This document shows, piece by piece, positions 10,212 through 18,780 of a stretch of DNA of 64,000 bases. Position numbers and translations under genes: made by a program. Every line of letters starts with the position of its first letter. The first letter of the stretch is position 1. The DNA comes from an uncultured Phycisphaerales bacterium (GTDB taxonomy: Bacteria; Planctomycetota; Phycisphaerae; Sedimentisphaerales; Anaerobacaceae), in the NCBI GenBank assembly GCA_903857265.1, contig CAIODZ010000038.1, positions 1-64,000 on the forward strand, given 5' to 3'. The notes beneath the pieces are model-generated. The model was not told the origin of the DNA. It saw nothing but the letters and a program-made list of their open reading frames with translations, and did not search any database.

Positions 10212-12347
10212 ATGTTTAACGTTGTAAAAGTTGAAAGAGAAATAGCAGGTCGAACCTTATCCATCGAAACGGGCAAAATCGCCAGGCAGGCGGACGGCGC
10301 AGTCATCGTCCGTTACGGCGAAACGGTCGTCCTTGTTGCCGCGGTTGTCGCTCCGCCTCGTTCCGAAGATATCGATTTTTTCCCGCTCTCAGTAGAATAT
10401 CGTGAAAGACACAGCGCAGCCGGCAAATTCCCAGGCGGCTTCATCAAGCGTGAAGGCAGGCCCTCAACGAAGGAAACTCTCACCTCGCGTATGATTGACC
10501 GACCTTTGAGGCCGCTCTTCCCCGATGGTTATTTTAACGAAGTCCAGATTATCGCTTCCGTCCTCAGCGCCGACAAGGAAAACGACCCTGATGTCCCTGC
10601 GATGATTGGAGCAAGCGCAGCTTTATCCATAAGCAAGATACCCTTCAACGGCCCCACCGGCGCATGCCGGGTTGGTCGAGTCAACGGAGAATTTATCATC
10701 AATCCTACCCATGAGCAGATGGACCAGAGCGATTTAAATGTCCTCGTGGGCGGCAGAAAAGACGCTATTAATATGATTGAGGTCGCCGCCAAGGAATTAC
10801 CGGAAGCAGTTATCGCAGAATCAGTCAAAATCGGGCACGAAACGGTGAAGGTTGTCTGCGAACTCATCGAGGAGCTTCAGAAGAAAGTCGGCGTCCCGAA
10901 GGAAATGACCGAGCTTTTCGTAATCGACGAAGAACTCTGCTCTAAAATCCGCTCGCAAATCGCCGAGGAGCTTCGCGCTGCCAAGCTGATAGCAGGCAAG
11001 CAGCAGCGAAGAATCGCTGTCAGCGAGTTGTTTGACCGTCTTGTCGAACAATACTGCAAGTCGGAATCGGATTCCGCCGAAAAGCAGGAACAGACAATGG
11101 TCAGCCGGATTTTCGACAAAATAGAAGGTGAAATCATCCGCGACCTCGCCCTCAAAGGCAAACGCCTTGACGGCCGAAGTTACGACGATGTTCGCCCCAT
11201 TACCTGTGAAGTCGGGATTCTTCCCCGCGTCCACGGTTCAGCGTTATTCACGCGAGGCGAAACCCAGGCGCTCGTCAATATCACCCTGGGCACAATTCAG
11301 GATGCCCAGATTATTGACGGCCTCCAGGATGAATATGCCCAGAGCTTTGCCCTGCATTATAACTTCCCGCCGTTTTCTGTCGGCGAAGTAAAGCCGATGC
11401 GAGGCCCCGGCCGTCGCGAAATAGGTCACGGCGCCCTTGCCGAACGCGCACTCGAAATGGTCAGACCTCCCGAAGAAGAATTCGCCTATACGATAAGAAT
11501 AATCTCCGATATTACCGAATCAAATGGCTCAAGCTCAATGGCCTCGGTTTGCGCCGGCTCACTGGCGCTTATGGACGCGGGTGTCCCCATAAAGAAGCCC
11601 GTTGCCGGCATATCAGTCGGCCTTGTCACCGCTGATAACGGCAAATACGTTTTGCTTACCGATATCATAGGCGACGAGGACCATCACGGCGATATGGATT
11701 TCAAGGTCGCCGGAACCACCGAAGGCGTTACCGCTGTCCAGCTTGATATAAAAGCTGATGGCCTCCCGCATAACATTATGGTTGAGGCAATGGAAAAGGC
11801 AAAAAACGCCCGCCTCAAAATACTTGCCGTTATGTCGCAGGCAATCGATAAGCACAGACCAGAGCTTAGCGTTTACGCGCCGAAACTTGTTACCGTTAAA
11901 ATAGACCCCGAATTTATCGGCAAAATCATCGGCCCGGGCGGCAAGAACATCAAGGCCCTCCAGGAACAGACCGATACCACAATCGAAATCGAGGAAGACG
12001 GCACCGTCTTCATCAGCTGCATCGGCGGCGACGGCCACCTCAAGGCCAAGGCAATGATTGAGGCGATGACCCAGGCCCCCAAGGTAGGCACCCTTTATCA
12101 AAATGCCAAAGTCGTTTCCATCAAGGAATTCGGCGCGTTTGTCGAGTTCATCCCTGGTCTCGAGGGCCTTTGCCACGTCAGCGAGTTGAGCGACAGCTAT
12201 GTCAAGAGCGTTGACGCTGTATGCAAACTCGGCGACCTCATTCCCGTCAAGCTTTTGCTTGTTGACGACCAGGGCAGGTTCAAACTTTCCCGTAAGGCGG
12301 CCTTGGCCGAACTCGGTCTCTCCGACAAAAAAGACCAGAAAAAATAA
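10212..12347 (+). CDS. pnp: Polyribonucleotide nucleotidyltransferase
   Basis: Full RNase PH-like, KH (GKIIGPGGKNIKALQE) and S1 domains. Confidence 0.98.
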   Translation: MFNVVKVEREIAGRTLSIETGKIARQADGAVIVRYGETVVLVAAVVAPPRSEDIDFFPLSVEYRERHSAAGKFPGGFIKREGRPSTKETLTSRMIDRPLRPLFPDGYFNEVQIIASVLSADKENDPDVPAMIGASAALSISKIPFNGPTGACRVGRVNGEFIINPTHEQMDQSDLNVLVGGRKDAINMIEVAAKELPEAVIAESVKIGHETVKVVCELIEELQKKVGVPKEMTELFVIDEELCSKIRSQIAEELRAAKLIAGKQQRRIAVSELFDRLVEQYCKSESDSAEKQEQTMVSRIFDKIEGEIIRDLALKGKRLDGRSYDDVRPITCEVGILPRVHGSALFTRGETQALVNITLGTIQDAQIIDGLQDEYAQSFALHYNFPPFSVGEVKPMRGPGRREIGHGALAERALEMVRPPEEEFAYTIRIISDITESNGSSSMASVCAGSLALMDAGVPIKKPVAGISVGLVTADNGKYVLLTDIIGDEDHHGDMDFKVAGTTEGVTAVQLDIKADGLPHNIMVEAMEKAKNARLKILAVMSQAIDKHRPELSVYAPKLVTVKIDPEFIGKIIGPGGKNIKALQEQTDTTIEIEEDGTVFISCIGGDGHLKAKAMIEAMTQAPKVGTLYQNAKVVSIKEFGAFVEFIPGLEGLCHVSELSDSYVKSVDAVCKLGDLIPVKLLLVDDQGRFKLSRKAALAELGLSDKKDQKK

Positions 12348-12579
12348 TCGTAGCGCAGCGAAGACCCCCGCGTCTCGTTTTGCCAAGCAAAACGGCGGGA
12401 GCCCAGCATCCGTATCCTTAAATCGACATTCGCCAATCGGCAATCGTCAATCTGCATATTCCCCTTGCTTTTACCGATAATCCTGAGAATAATACCTGTC
12501 ACGGCGTAGCCGGAACGACAAAAGCAGGAGTTACGCACCTTTGACCCCAAAGCCGAACTACCCCGTTGGCCCGCCGAGT

Positions 12580-12607
12580 AATACGGTGATGGCGGTTTTG
12601 TAATGCG
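12580..12607 (+). repeat. 28-bp exact repeat, copy A of hairpin/promoter module
   Basis: AATACGGTGATGGCGGTTTTGTAATGCG, identical to 12979-13006. Confidence 0.9.
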
Positions 12608-12661
12608 TTTTATGCAAGCTGTGTAATTGTTGTTGGCAGGCATTGTTTGAAAGGATTCATT

Positions 12662-12934
12662 ATGAGGACTATTCTAAGCATACGTCTCGTTTACAAGGGA
12701 CAAACCAAAGCTACAGCTCAAAAGGAAATTGAATCATCCATGGTTCCATTCCCTGGCCTAAGAATTGAGGATTCCGCGTGGGATGTTGAGTCAGAAGTAA
12801 AAGGCGTGTTGTACAGTGTTCACAATGACAGCTATCATGTCACCTTGTCTGCTGACAATCTAGAGGCAGAATCCGTCGTGGAATCGACAAAAGAATCGTA
12901 CAAAGGGCATGGATGGACTATTTTAGGTGAATAG
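12662..12934 (+). CDS. Hypothetical protein (island ORF 1)
   Basis: AAGGATTC then ATG; 90 aa; preceded by repeat module A. Confidence 0.6.
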   Translation: MRTILSIRLVYKGQTKATAQKEIESSMVPFPGLRIEDSAWDVESEVKGVLYSVHNDSYHVTLSADNLEAESVVESTKESYKGHGWTILGE

Positions 12935-12978
12935 TGCCAACATGTGGACAAACTCAGATGGTAGAAAGGCCGCCTTCA

Positions 12979-13006
12979 AATACGGTGATGGCGGTTTTGT
13001 AATGCG
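12979..13006 (+). repeat. 28-bp exact repeat, copy B of hairpin/promoter module
   Basis: Identical to 12580-12607. Confidence 0.9.
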
Positions 13007-13053
13007 GTTTATATAGACGGTATAATTATTATTAGAAGGCATTATAACAAAGT

Positions 13054-13791
13054 ATGTCTCAAGATCGACTAATCGAAAATGCATTCGAGGATATTGCCCA
13101 AAGCCTAAGGATTCTTCTTGAGGCCGATGCTCGGGCAAATCATCAGGGGCTTTTATTTACTGATAGAGCTGAAGCCGTAGGCAATATCGAAACAGCCCTG
13201 TCTTCTGTGCTCAATGCCTTTCATAGTATGTATGATGCTATAGGAAAGCAACTTGGTAATAACTCAATTGACTGGTATCAAACTGGGCCGTTGGCAACTA
13301 TTTTAGCTATTCGCAACGCCCGACACCACAATCAAGCAAACCGTATCCGGACATTATATACTTATCACGCTCAAGAAGCGGAACGACTGGATCAAATGGC
13401 GCAATATGTTTATGTAGATTTCCCATCACCTGAAAAAGGTGCAGATACGTTTGATGTTTATATGTCTTGGGCAGACCTTCGCCACTTATTAAGTCTTCCC
13501 GAATCAGAAAGTAGAATTAGGCCTGACACCGGAACGGTCATTCGGCACTACTTGAGTTCTGAAAAGTTCAGTGGCTATGCGTCTAACTATGAACTGTCAG
13601 AATCTCGCGTATTCTTCAATATCGTTCCGTTGTTTGTTAATGCCGCAGCAAAAATAGTGCCCGCAATTAAGAGCCATCTTCGAGGCACATCCACGGAGAG
13701 CAAGTTCTTTGTGGATCATTTCTCAACAGTAGAGAACGCCGATACTAAAAATCATGAGGTAAATTGCGGGCCTTTTGTGTTACCTAAATAG
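13054..13791 (+). CDS. Hypothetical protein (island ORF 2) with HEPN-like R-x4-H motif
   Basis: 245 aa, mostly helical; ILAIRNARHHNQ motif. Confidence 0.6.
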   Translation: MSQDRLIENAFEDIAQSLRILLEADARANHQGLLFTDRAEAVGNIETALSSVLNAFHSMYDAIGKQLGNNSIDWYQTGPLATILAIRNARHHNQANRIRTLYTYHAQEAERLDQMAQYVYVDFPSPEKGADTFDVYMSWADLRHLLSLPESESRIRPDTGTVIRHYLSSEKFSGYASNYELSESRVFFNIVPLFVNAAAKIVPAIKSHLRGTSTESKFFVDHFSTVENADTKNHEVNCGPFVLPK

Positions 13792-13852
13792 AGCACGGAG
13801 CAGAAAAAGATCGAGATACAGACTGTATAAGCATTGTTAGGGAGTGAATACT

Positions 13853-14599
13853 ATGTGCAGTTGTAGCAAAATCGATTCTCTTCAAACATTATCGAGAGAC
13901 CTTCTTGATGGTAAACTCGCAGAGATAAGATTACATCGAGAAAAATATTCCCCATCCAATAAGGAATATTTCCTTACAGCTGAGTATCTTTTGCAGGAAG
14001 CGATGGAATACGTTACTGGTGCTTGGGAAATGGTTAAATCTGGGAAGTCTAATGCTTCAATAGCACTATCACGCTGGGTTCTTGAGGCATCCCTGAATTT
14101 GCTATGGATTGTGGCAGAAAGAGATAAGATTGAGGAACGACATAAGGTTCTTATCGGAGAAGCTTTGCGGAATGATGCCTGTCTTCTTGAAGGATTAGCG
14201 AAACTTTGGACAGATAAAAGCCCTCAGTTTAAAAGTAAGGCCAATGAGGCGAGGAAAATTAGAAAGAGCTTAGGTGTTGAAAAGCCAGAAGATCTGAATC
14301 AAAGGTTACAAGAGATTAGGCAGTCTGACATAGCCAATTTGCCAGATTTGTATCCTCTCTATAGGATATGCTGTGCGGCAGCCCATCCCAACCTTAAGGT
14401 GTGGGAACGATTTGGTAGTGCAGGCGATCCAACTGTTTCCAAAGACCCCATTGATAAACAGTCGACAGCTTGCTGGATGGTAGCAGCATCTACATTGTAT
14501 CTAGTCACATTTACCTACTGTCTTACAGGACTGGAAGATCTAAAGCAGCTAAAAGACTGGTGGGAAACGAAAGTTCGGCCTTTGCTCAATTATGATTAA
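13853..14599 (+). CDS. Hypothetical protein (island ORF 3), DUF5677-like
   Basis: SIALSRWVLEASLNLLWIV...YRICCAAAHPNLKVWERF; GGGAG 8 nt before ATG 13853. Confidence 0.6.
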   Translation: MCSCSKIDSLQTLSRDLLDGKLAEIRLHREKYSPSNKEYFLTAEYLLQEAMEYVTGAWEMVKSGKSNASIALSRWVLEASLNLLWIVAERDKIEERHKVLIGEALRNDACLLEGLAKLWTDKSPQFKSKANEARKIRKSLGVEKPEDLNQRLQEIRQSDIANLPDLYPLYRICCAAAHPNLKVWERFGSAGDPTVSKDPIDKQSTACWMVAASTLYLVTFTYCLTGLEDLKQLKDWWETKVRPLLNYD

Positions 14600-14813
14600 T
14601 CCCTGCTTTCCGTTTTGATGAATTACGAGAAAGAGTTCATGAATCGCGTTTTTTGGACTAAAAACGGGCATTGGACGTTTACTCCGTGGCAAAGTAAGCG
14701 TAACCTGTGATGGATGAAGGGTTATCTGTCGCAGATGAAGGGTACTGGGCGGTTGAATCGCAAACCATTCCGGTGAATTCTGATTAAAAAACCCTCGACC
14801 ATTCGATTCCACT

Positions 14814-14897
14814 CAGGGCAGGTTCAAACTTTCCCGTAAGGCCGCGATGGCCGAGCTCGGCCTCTCCGACAAAAAAGACCAGCCGAAGAAAAAGTAA
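14814..14897 (+). pseudogene. Second, diverged copy of the pnp 3' end (coding tail only)
   Basis: CAGGGCAGGTTCAAACTTTCCCGTAAGG...CTCTCCGACAAAAAAGACCAG...TAA aligns with 12270-12347. Confidence 0.92.
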
Positions 14898-14963
14898 TTC
14901 CGGCTTGCGTCTTAGGTCTATGGCCTTGCCTGCCTTGAGCTTGTCGAAGGGGTGTCTGTGGTC

Positions 14964-16424
14964 TTACCTGATGCTTTTTTCTAATTGTTCGAGGATAGTC
15001 GTTGCGTTGGCAACGCGATTGCCCGTTGGACCCTGCCAGTTAAGCTGGGCATTGCGGCTGAGTTGCTCCTCGACCTTTTTGCATGCCATAAGAACAGTCG
15101 CGTGATTCTTGTCTCCCAGCAGTCGCCCAATCTCCGAACTCGACATCTTCGTATGCTTTCTTGCCAGATACATACTGAAATGCCTCGCCAGAGACACAGT
15201 GCGGTCTTTTTTTGAAGAATGGAGCGCCGAAGAGCTGACGCCGAAGAAGTCGGCAACGGCGGACTCGATATCGGATATATGCACCATCGGGTCGCAGCGT
15301 CCGATATGCTCGGCGAGAATCTCCTGCGCCAGGCCCAGGCCGATTTTGGCGTTCTGCAGCGAGGCAAAGGCGGCAATCTTTAGGATTGCCCCCTGCAGTT
15401 CGCGGATATTGCTGCGGAGATGCTCGGCGACGTAGGCGATTACGTCTTCGGAGATGGGCTTTTTCATACCACGGGCATATTGCCTGCAAATCTCGCAGCG
15501 GGTTTTGAAATCCGGCTGGTCAATCTTGACAACCATTCCCGAAACAAATCGGCTGATGAGCTTTTCCGAAATCTGGGTAATCATTTTAGGATGAGAGTCG
15601 GAGGCCAGAATTACCTGCCTGCCGCCCAAATCCAACGTATTAAAAGTATGCAGGAATTCCTCCTGCGTTGCTGGTTTGCTGGCCAGGAAGTGTATGTCGT
15701 CAATAGCCAACAAGTCCGTTTGTCGGATGCGACTGCGAAAAGCATCCAGCTTTCTCGTCTTCAAGGCCAGCACAAATTGATTCGCAAAATCCTCCGCCGA
15801 CATATACAGCCAGTTGGCTGTCGGCTTGGTTCGATGCAGTTCCGTGCATATCCCTTGCAGCAGGTGCGTTTTGCCAAGACCATACCCTCCATGGATAAAT
15901 AGCGGGTTGAAAGGACTCTGCTTATCGTTGATGACCGCTTTCGCGGCGTTGTATGCAAGTTCATTGGATTGGCCGACAACAAAAGTATCGAAGGTCAGCT
16001 TGAGCTTCTGACCGGCGTATGTCGGCCTTTGCGTTATGCCCCTGCCTGATTCAACTGCAACCGGGGAATTCATCGCCGGTTTTGCCTGCCAGTCGAATGT
16101 GGCGGCCTTGTGGCTGTCACAAAGCTGCGGGTCAACGATGAAACTCACCTGGCAGCTTGCGCCAACGACGGCACGTGCCGATTCTGTAACCTGTTTGCTG
16201 AAGTGGCTTTCGAGCCAGCTCGCGATAAACGGATTTATAACGCCAATCTTCAAGAGACCATCCGAAAGTGTCAGTCGTGTCGAGTTCTTAAACCAGATTC
16301 TGAACTTTTGTTGCCCGATTTTTTCCGCGATAGCTTCATTAATCGCGCTAATCACGTTTTCTTTCGAGCGAACTTCCACGCACTTAGTCGAGGTGCGGAT
16401 GTCCTCCTTGACAATACCTTGCAT
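14964..16424 (-). CDS. dnaA: Chromosomal replication initiator protein DnaA
   Basis: NPLFIHGGYGLGKTHLLQGI, DLLAIDDIHFLASK, domain IV SSSEIGRLLGDKNHATVLMACKKVEE. Confidence 0.96.
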   Translation of the reverse strand: MQGIVKEDIRTSTKCVEVRSKENVISAINEAIAEKIGQQKFRIWFKNSTRLTLSDGLLKIGVINPFIASWLESHFSKQVTESARAVVGASCQVSFIVDPQLCDSHKAATFDWQAKPAMNSPVAVESGRGITQRPTYAGQKLKLTFDTFVVGQSNELAYNAAKAVINDKQSPFNPLFIHGGYGLGKTHLLQGICTELHRTKPTANWLYMSAEDFANQFVLALKTRKLDAFRSRIRQTDLLAIDDIHFLASKPATQEEFLHTFNTLDLGGRQVILASDSHPKMITQISEKLISRFVSGMVVKIDQPDFKTRCEICRQYARGMKKPISEDVIAYVAEHLRSNIRELQGAILKIAAFASLQNAKIGLGLAQEILAEHIGRCDPMVHISDIESAVADFFGVSSSALHSSKKDRTVSLARHFSMYLARKHTKMSSSEIGRLLGDKNHATVLMACKKVEEQLSRNAQLNWQGPTGNRVANATTILEQLEKSIR

Positions 16425-16589
16425 TTTACCTCTCCGTCACCGTTCTCACCTGCCATCACGGCCAGCGAAGAACGGACAAAGCAGCTAATCGTTTTTAAGT
16501 TTTTCTCGCGTCTCCATACGCTGGAATCCGCACTATATCAAGCATTCAAATTTAACCAAACACAAGCAGAACAAGTGCAATTATTGGGA

Positions 16590-16760
16590 GGATGCGAATC
16601 GAATCAACCGCATTTCTTTAATTTTCTTTTCAACTTGTCCCATCTCTCGGCGGACAATGGGGTTGTGGCTGAATTATTTTTACATTTAACAGTTTATGCA
16701 CATCGTAAGTGCTGATTGTGGAAAAGCGGTGGAAAGGGGTTTCTGATTGCGGATTTAGGA
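16590..16760. promoter_or_regulatory. Candidate oriC / dnaA regulatory region
   Basis: TTATGCACA at 16694-16702 and TTTTCCACA (reverse strand) at 16717-16725 beside AT-rich tract, upstream of dnaA. Confidence 0.4.
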
Positions 16761-16860
16761 TTGCAGATTGCAAATTTTAAAATGACAGTTTCGGTATTGA
16801 TAAATGATGATTGATGACTGATAATCAGGTCTGATATTTAATTTTATTTGGAGAACAGCA

Positions 16861-17541
16861 ATGGAATGGACATGTAGGGACATAGCGAAAATGATAGACC
16901 ATTCGCTTTTGAAGCCGGAGCTTACGGTCGATGAAATTAGAAAGGGCTGCGAAGTTGCCAAGAAGTATGACGTGGCGAGCGTTTGCTGTTCGCCTTCGGC
17001 GTTGCCCTTAGTGGCTATGCTGCTCAAAGGGACGGATATAAAGCCCACGACCGTAATCGGCTTTCCGCATGGGTACAACAAGACCGAGACCAAGGTCTTC
17101 GAGGCCGAGCAGGCAATTAAAGACGGCGCTCTTGAGCTTGATATGGTGCTTAATATCGGCAAACTAAAAAGCCGCGACTTCGATTATGTACGCAATGATA
17201 TAAAGGCCGTCGTCGATACCGCCCATAAGAATAAAGTCCTTGTGAAGGTCATCCTTGAAAATTTCTACCTGACGGATGAGCTAAAAAAGATTGCGTGTCG
17301 GCTTTGCGAGGAGGCGGGTGCCGACTGGGTAAAGACATCGACCGGCTTTGCGGGCGGCGGCGCGACGATTGAGGATTTGAAACTTATGAGAAAGGCCGTC
17401 TCAAAGAAGGTTCAGGTCAAAGCGGCAGGGGGCGTGCGAGACCTCGATATGGCGTTAAAAGTCCGAGAAGCCGGCTGCACTCGCTTCGGCGCAACCGCTA
17501 CCTCAGCCATTATGGAAGAATGCCGTAAGAAAAAAGCATAA
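16861..17541 (+). CDS. deoC: Deoxyribose-phosphate aldolase
   Basis: IDHSLLKPELT...VKVILENFYL...WVKTSTGFAGGGATIEDLKLM. Confidence 0.96.
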   Translation: MEWTCRDIAKMIDHSLLKPELTVDEIRKGCEVAKKYDVASVCCSPSALPLVAMLLKGTDIKPTTVIGFPHGYNKTETKVFEAEQAIKDGALELDMVLNIGKLKSRDFDYVRNDIKAVVDTAHKNKVLVKVILENFYLTDELKKIACRLCEEAGADWVKTSTGFAGGGATIEDLKLMRKAVSKKVQVKAAGGVRDLDMALKVREAGCTRFGATATSAIMEECRKKKA

Positions 17542-17556
17542 GGCAAAAGGCCGTCT

Positions 17557-18759
17557 TCAGGGCTTTATGCCCATAGATTTCATAATTGGCAAATTTTTGG
17601 AAATCAGTTTATATCTCTGCTGGACGCAGGCATAAGACCTGCCTGCTTCAGGTGGGGTATTCAAAACGTAATCCAGCATCAAATCAACCGTCGTTTCCGC
17701 GACGTGGCAGCGAGTATCCGAAGAGGCGTAATAAATAAATAGTTGCCCGTTTTTGCGTGCGACCCAGCCATTGGTGAAGACGACGTTCGATACATCGCCG
17801 ATACGCTCCTCACCCTGCGGAGCAATTAAATATCCGCCCGGTTCGGCGATGAGCTTGTTGGGCTGGTCGAGTTTGGTGAGAAACGCGTAAACGACATAAC
17901 GCAATCCTGCTGCGCAGCCGCGGACACCGTGGGCCAGTTGGAGCCAGCCCTTTTCGGTTTTGATAGGTGCGGGGCCGAGACCGTTTTTGACCTCTTTGAT
18001 TGTGTGATATTGCCTGTCATCGACGATTGTTTCGGGGCCTGTGATTACCGCGTGTTCCATATTGTCGCAGAGTCCCCAGCCGATGCCGCCGCCTGAACCT
18101 GCCGAAATGAAACCATCCTGTGGGCGTGTATAAAGGGCGTATTTGCCGTTGATAAATTCCGGATGCAACACGACGTTTCGCTGCTGGGGCGATGTGGTTT
18201 TCAAATCGTCTAATCGTTCCCAGTTTTCGAGGTCTTTTGTTCGCACGATGCCGCATTGAGCGGTCGCGCTGGACAGGTCGCCGCGAGGCGCATTTGGGTC
18301 TTTGCGTTCGGTGCAGAACAGACCATAAATCCAGCCGTCCTCGTGCCTGACCAATCGCATATCGTAAACATTGATATCCGGGTCGCTTGTTTCAGGAAGC
18401 AGGATGGGGTAATCCCAGAACTTGAAATTATCGACGCCAGATTTACTTTCCGCGATTGCGAAGAATGATTTTCTGTCAACTCCTTCAACCCGGCCGACTA
18501 AGCAGATTTTGCCGTCGAACTCTATAGCGCCGGGGTTGAACGCGCAGTTCATACTTAGCCGTTCCATAAGGTTCGGGTTGCTCTTGTAATCGAGGTCGTA
18601 ACGCCAGAAGACGGGCGTATGCTCCCCGGTCAGGACGGGATATTTGTATCGATGATAAACGCCGTTGGTCTCTTTGACTTTGGTGTTTTTGCGTGCGATG
18701 AAACGCTTATGGTCCGCGAACAGCTTTTTAACCTTCGCGTCGAATGTCTTCTTATTCAT
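17557..18759 (-). CDS. GH130 glycoside phosphorylase (4-O-beta-D-mannosyl-D-glucose phosphorylase-like)
   Basis: RLSMNCAFNPGAIEFDGKICLVGRVEGVDRKSFFAIAES...DPDINVYDMRLVRHEDGWIYGLFCTE. Confidence 0.88.
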   Translation of the reverse strand: MNKKTFDAKVKKLFADHKRFIARKNTKVKETNGVYHRYKYPVLTGEHTPVFWRYDLDYKSNPNLMERLSMNCAFNPGAIEFDGKICLVGRVEGVDRKSFFAIAESKSGVDNFKFWDYPILLPETSDPDINVYDMRLVRHEDGWIYGLFCTERKDPNAPRGDLSSATAQCGIVRTKDLENWERLDDLKTTSPQQRNVVLHPEFINGKYALYTRPQDGFISAGSGGGIGWGLCDNMEHAVITGPETIVDDRQYHTIKEVKNGLGPAPIKTEKGWLQLAHGVRGCAAGLRYVVYAFLTKLDQPNKLIAEPGGYLIAPQGEERIGDVSNVVFTNGWVARKNGQLFIYYASSDTRCHVAETTVDLMLDYVLNTPPEAGRSYACVQQRYKLISKNLPIMKSMGIKP

Positions 18760-18780
18760 ATCTTTTGTTCCTGTTGGTTT

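Noticed and set aside
11613-12443. 276-aa minus-strand ORF opposite pnp
   Set aside because: Shadow ORF of the conserved pnp frame
12560-14610. Firm call of an integron gene-cassette array
   Set aside because: Only partial GTTRRRY-like ends are visible, complete attC R''/L''/L'/R' structures could not be assigned, and no integrase is in the window; reported only as a hypothesis
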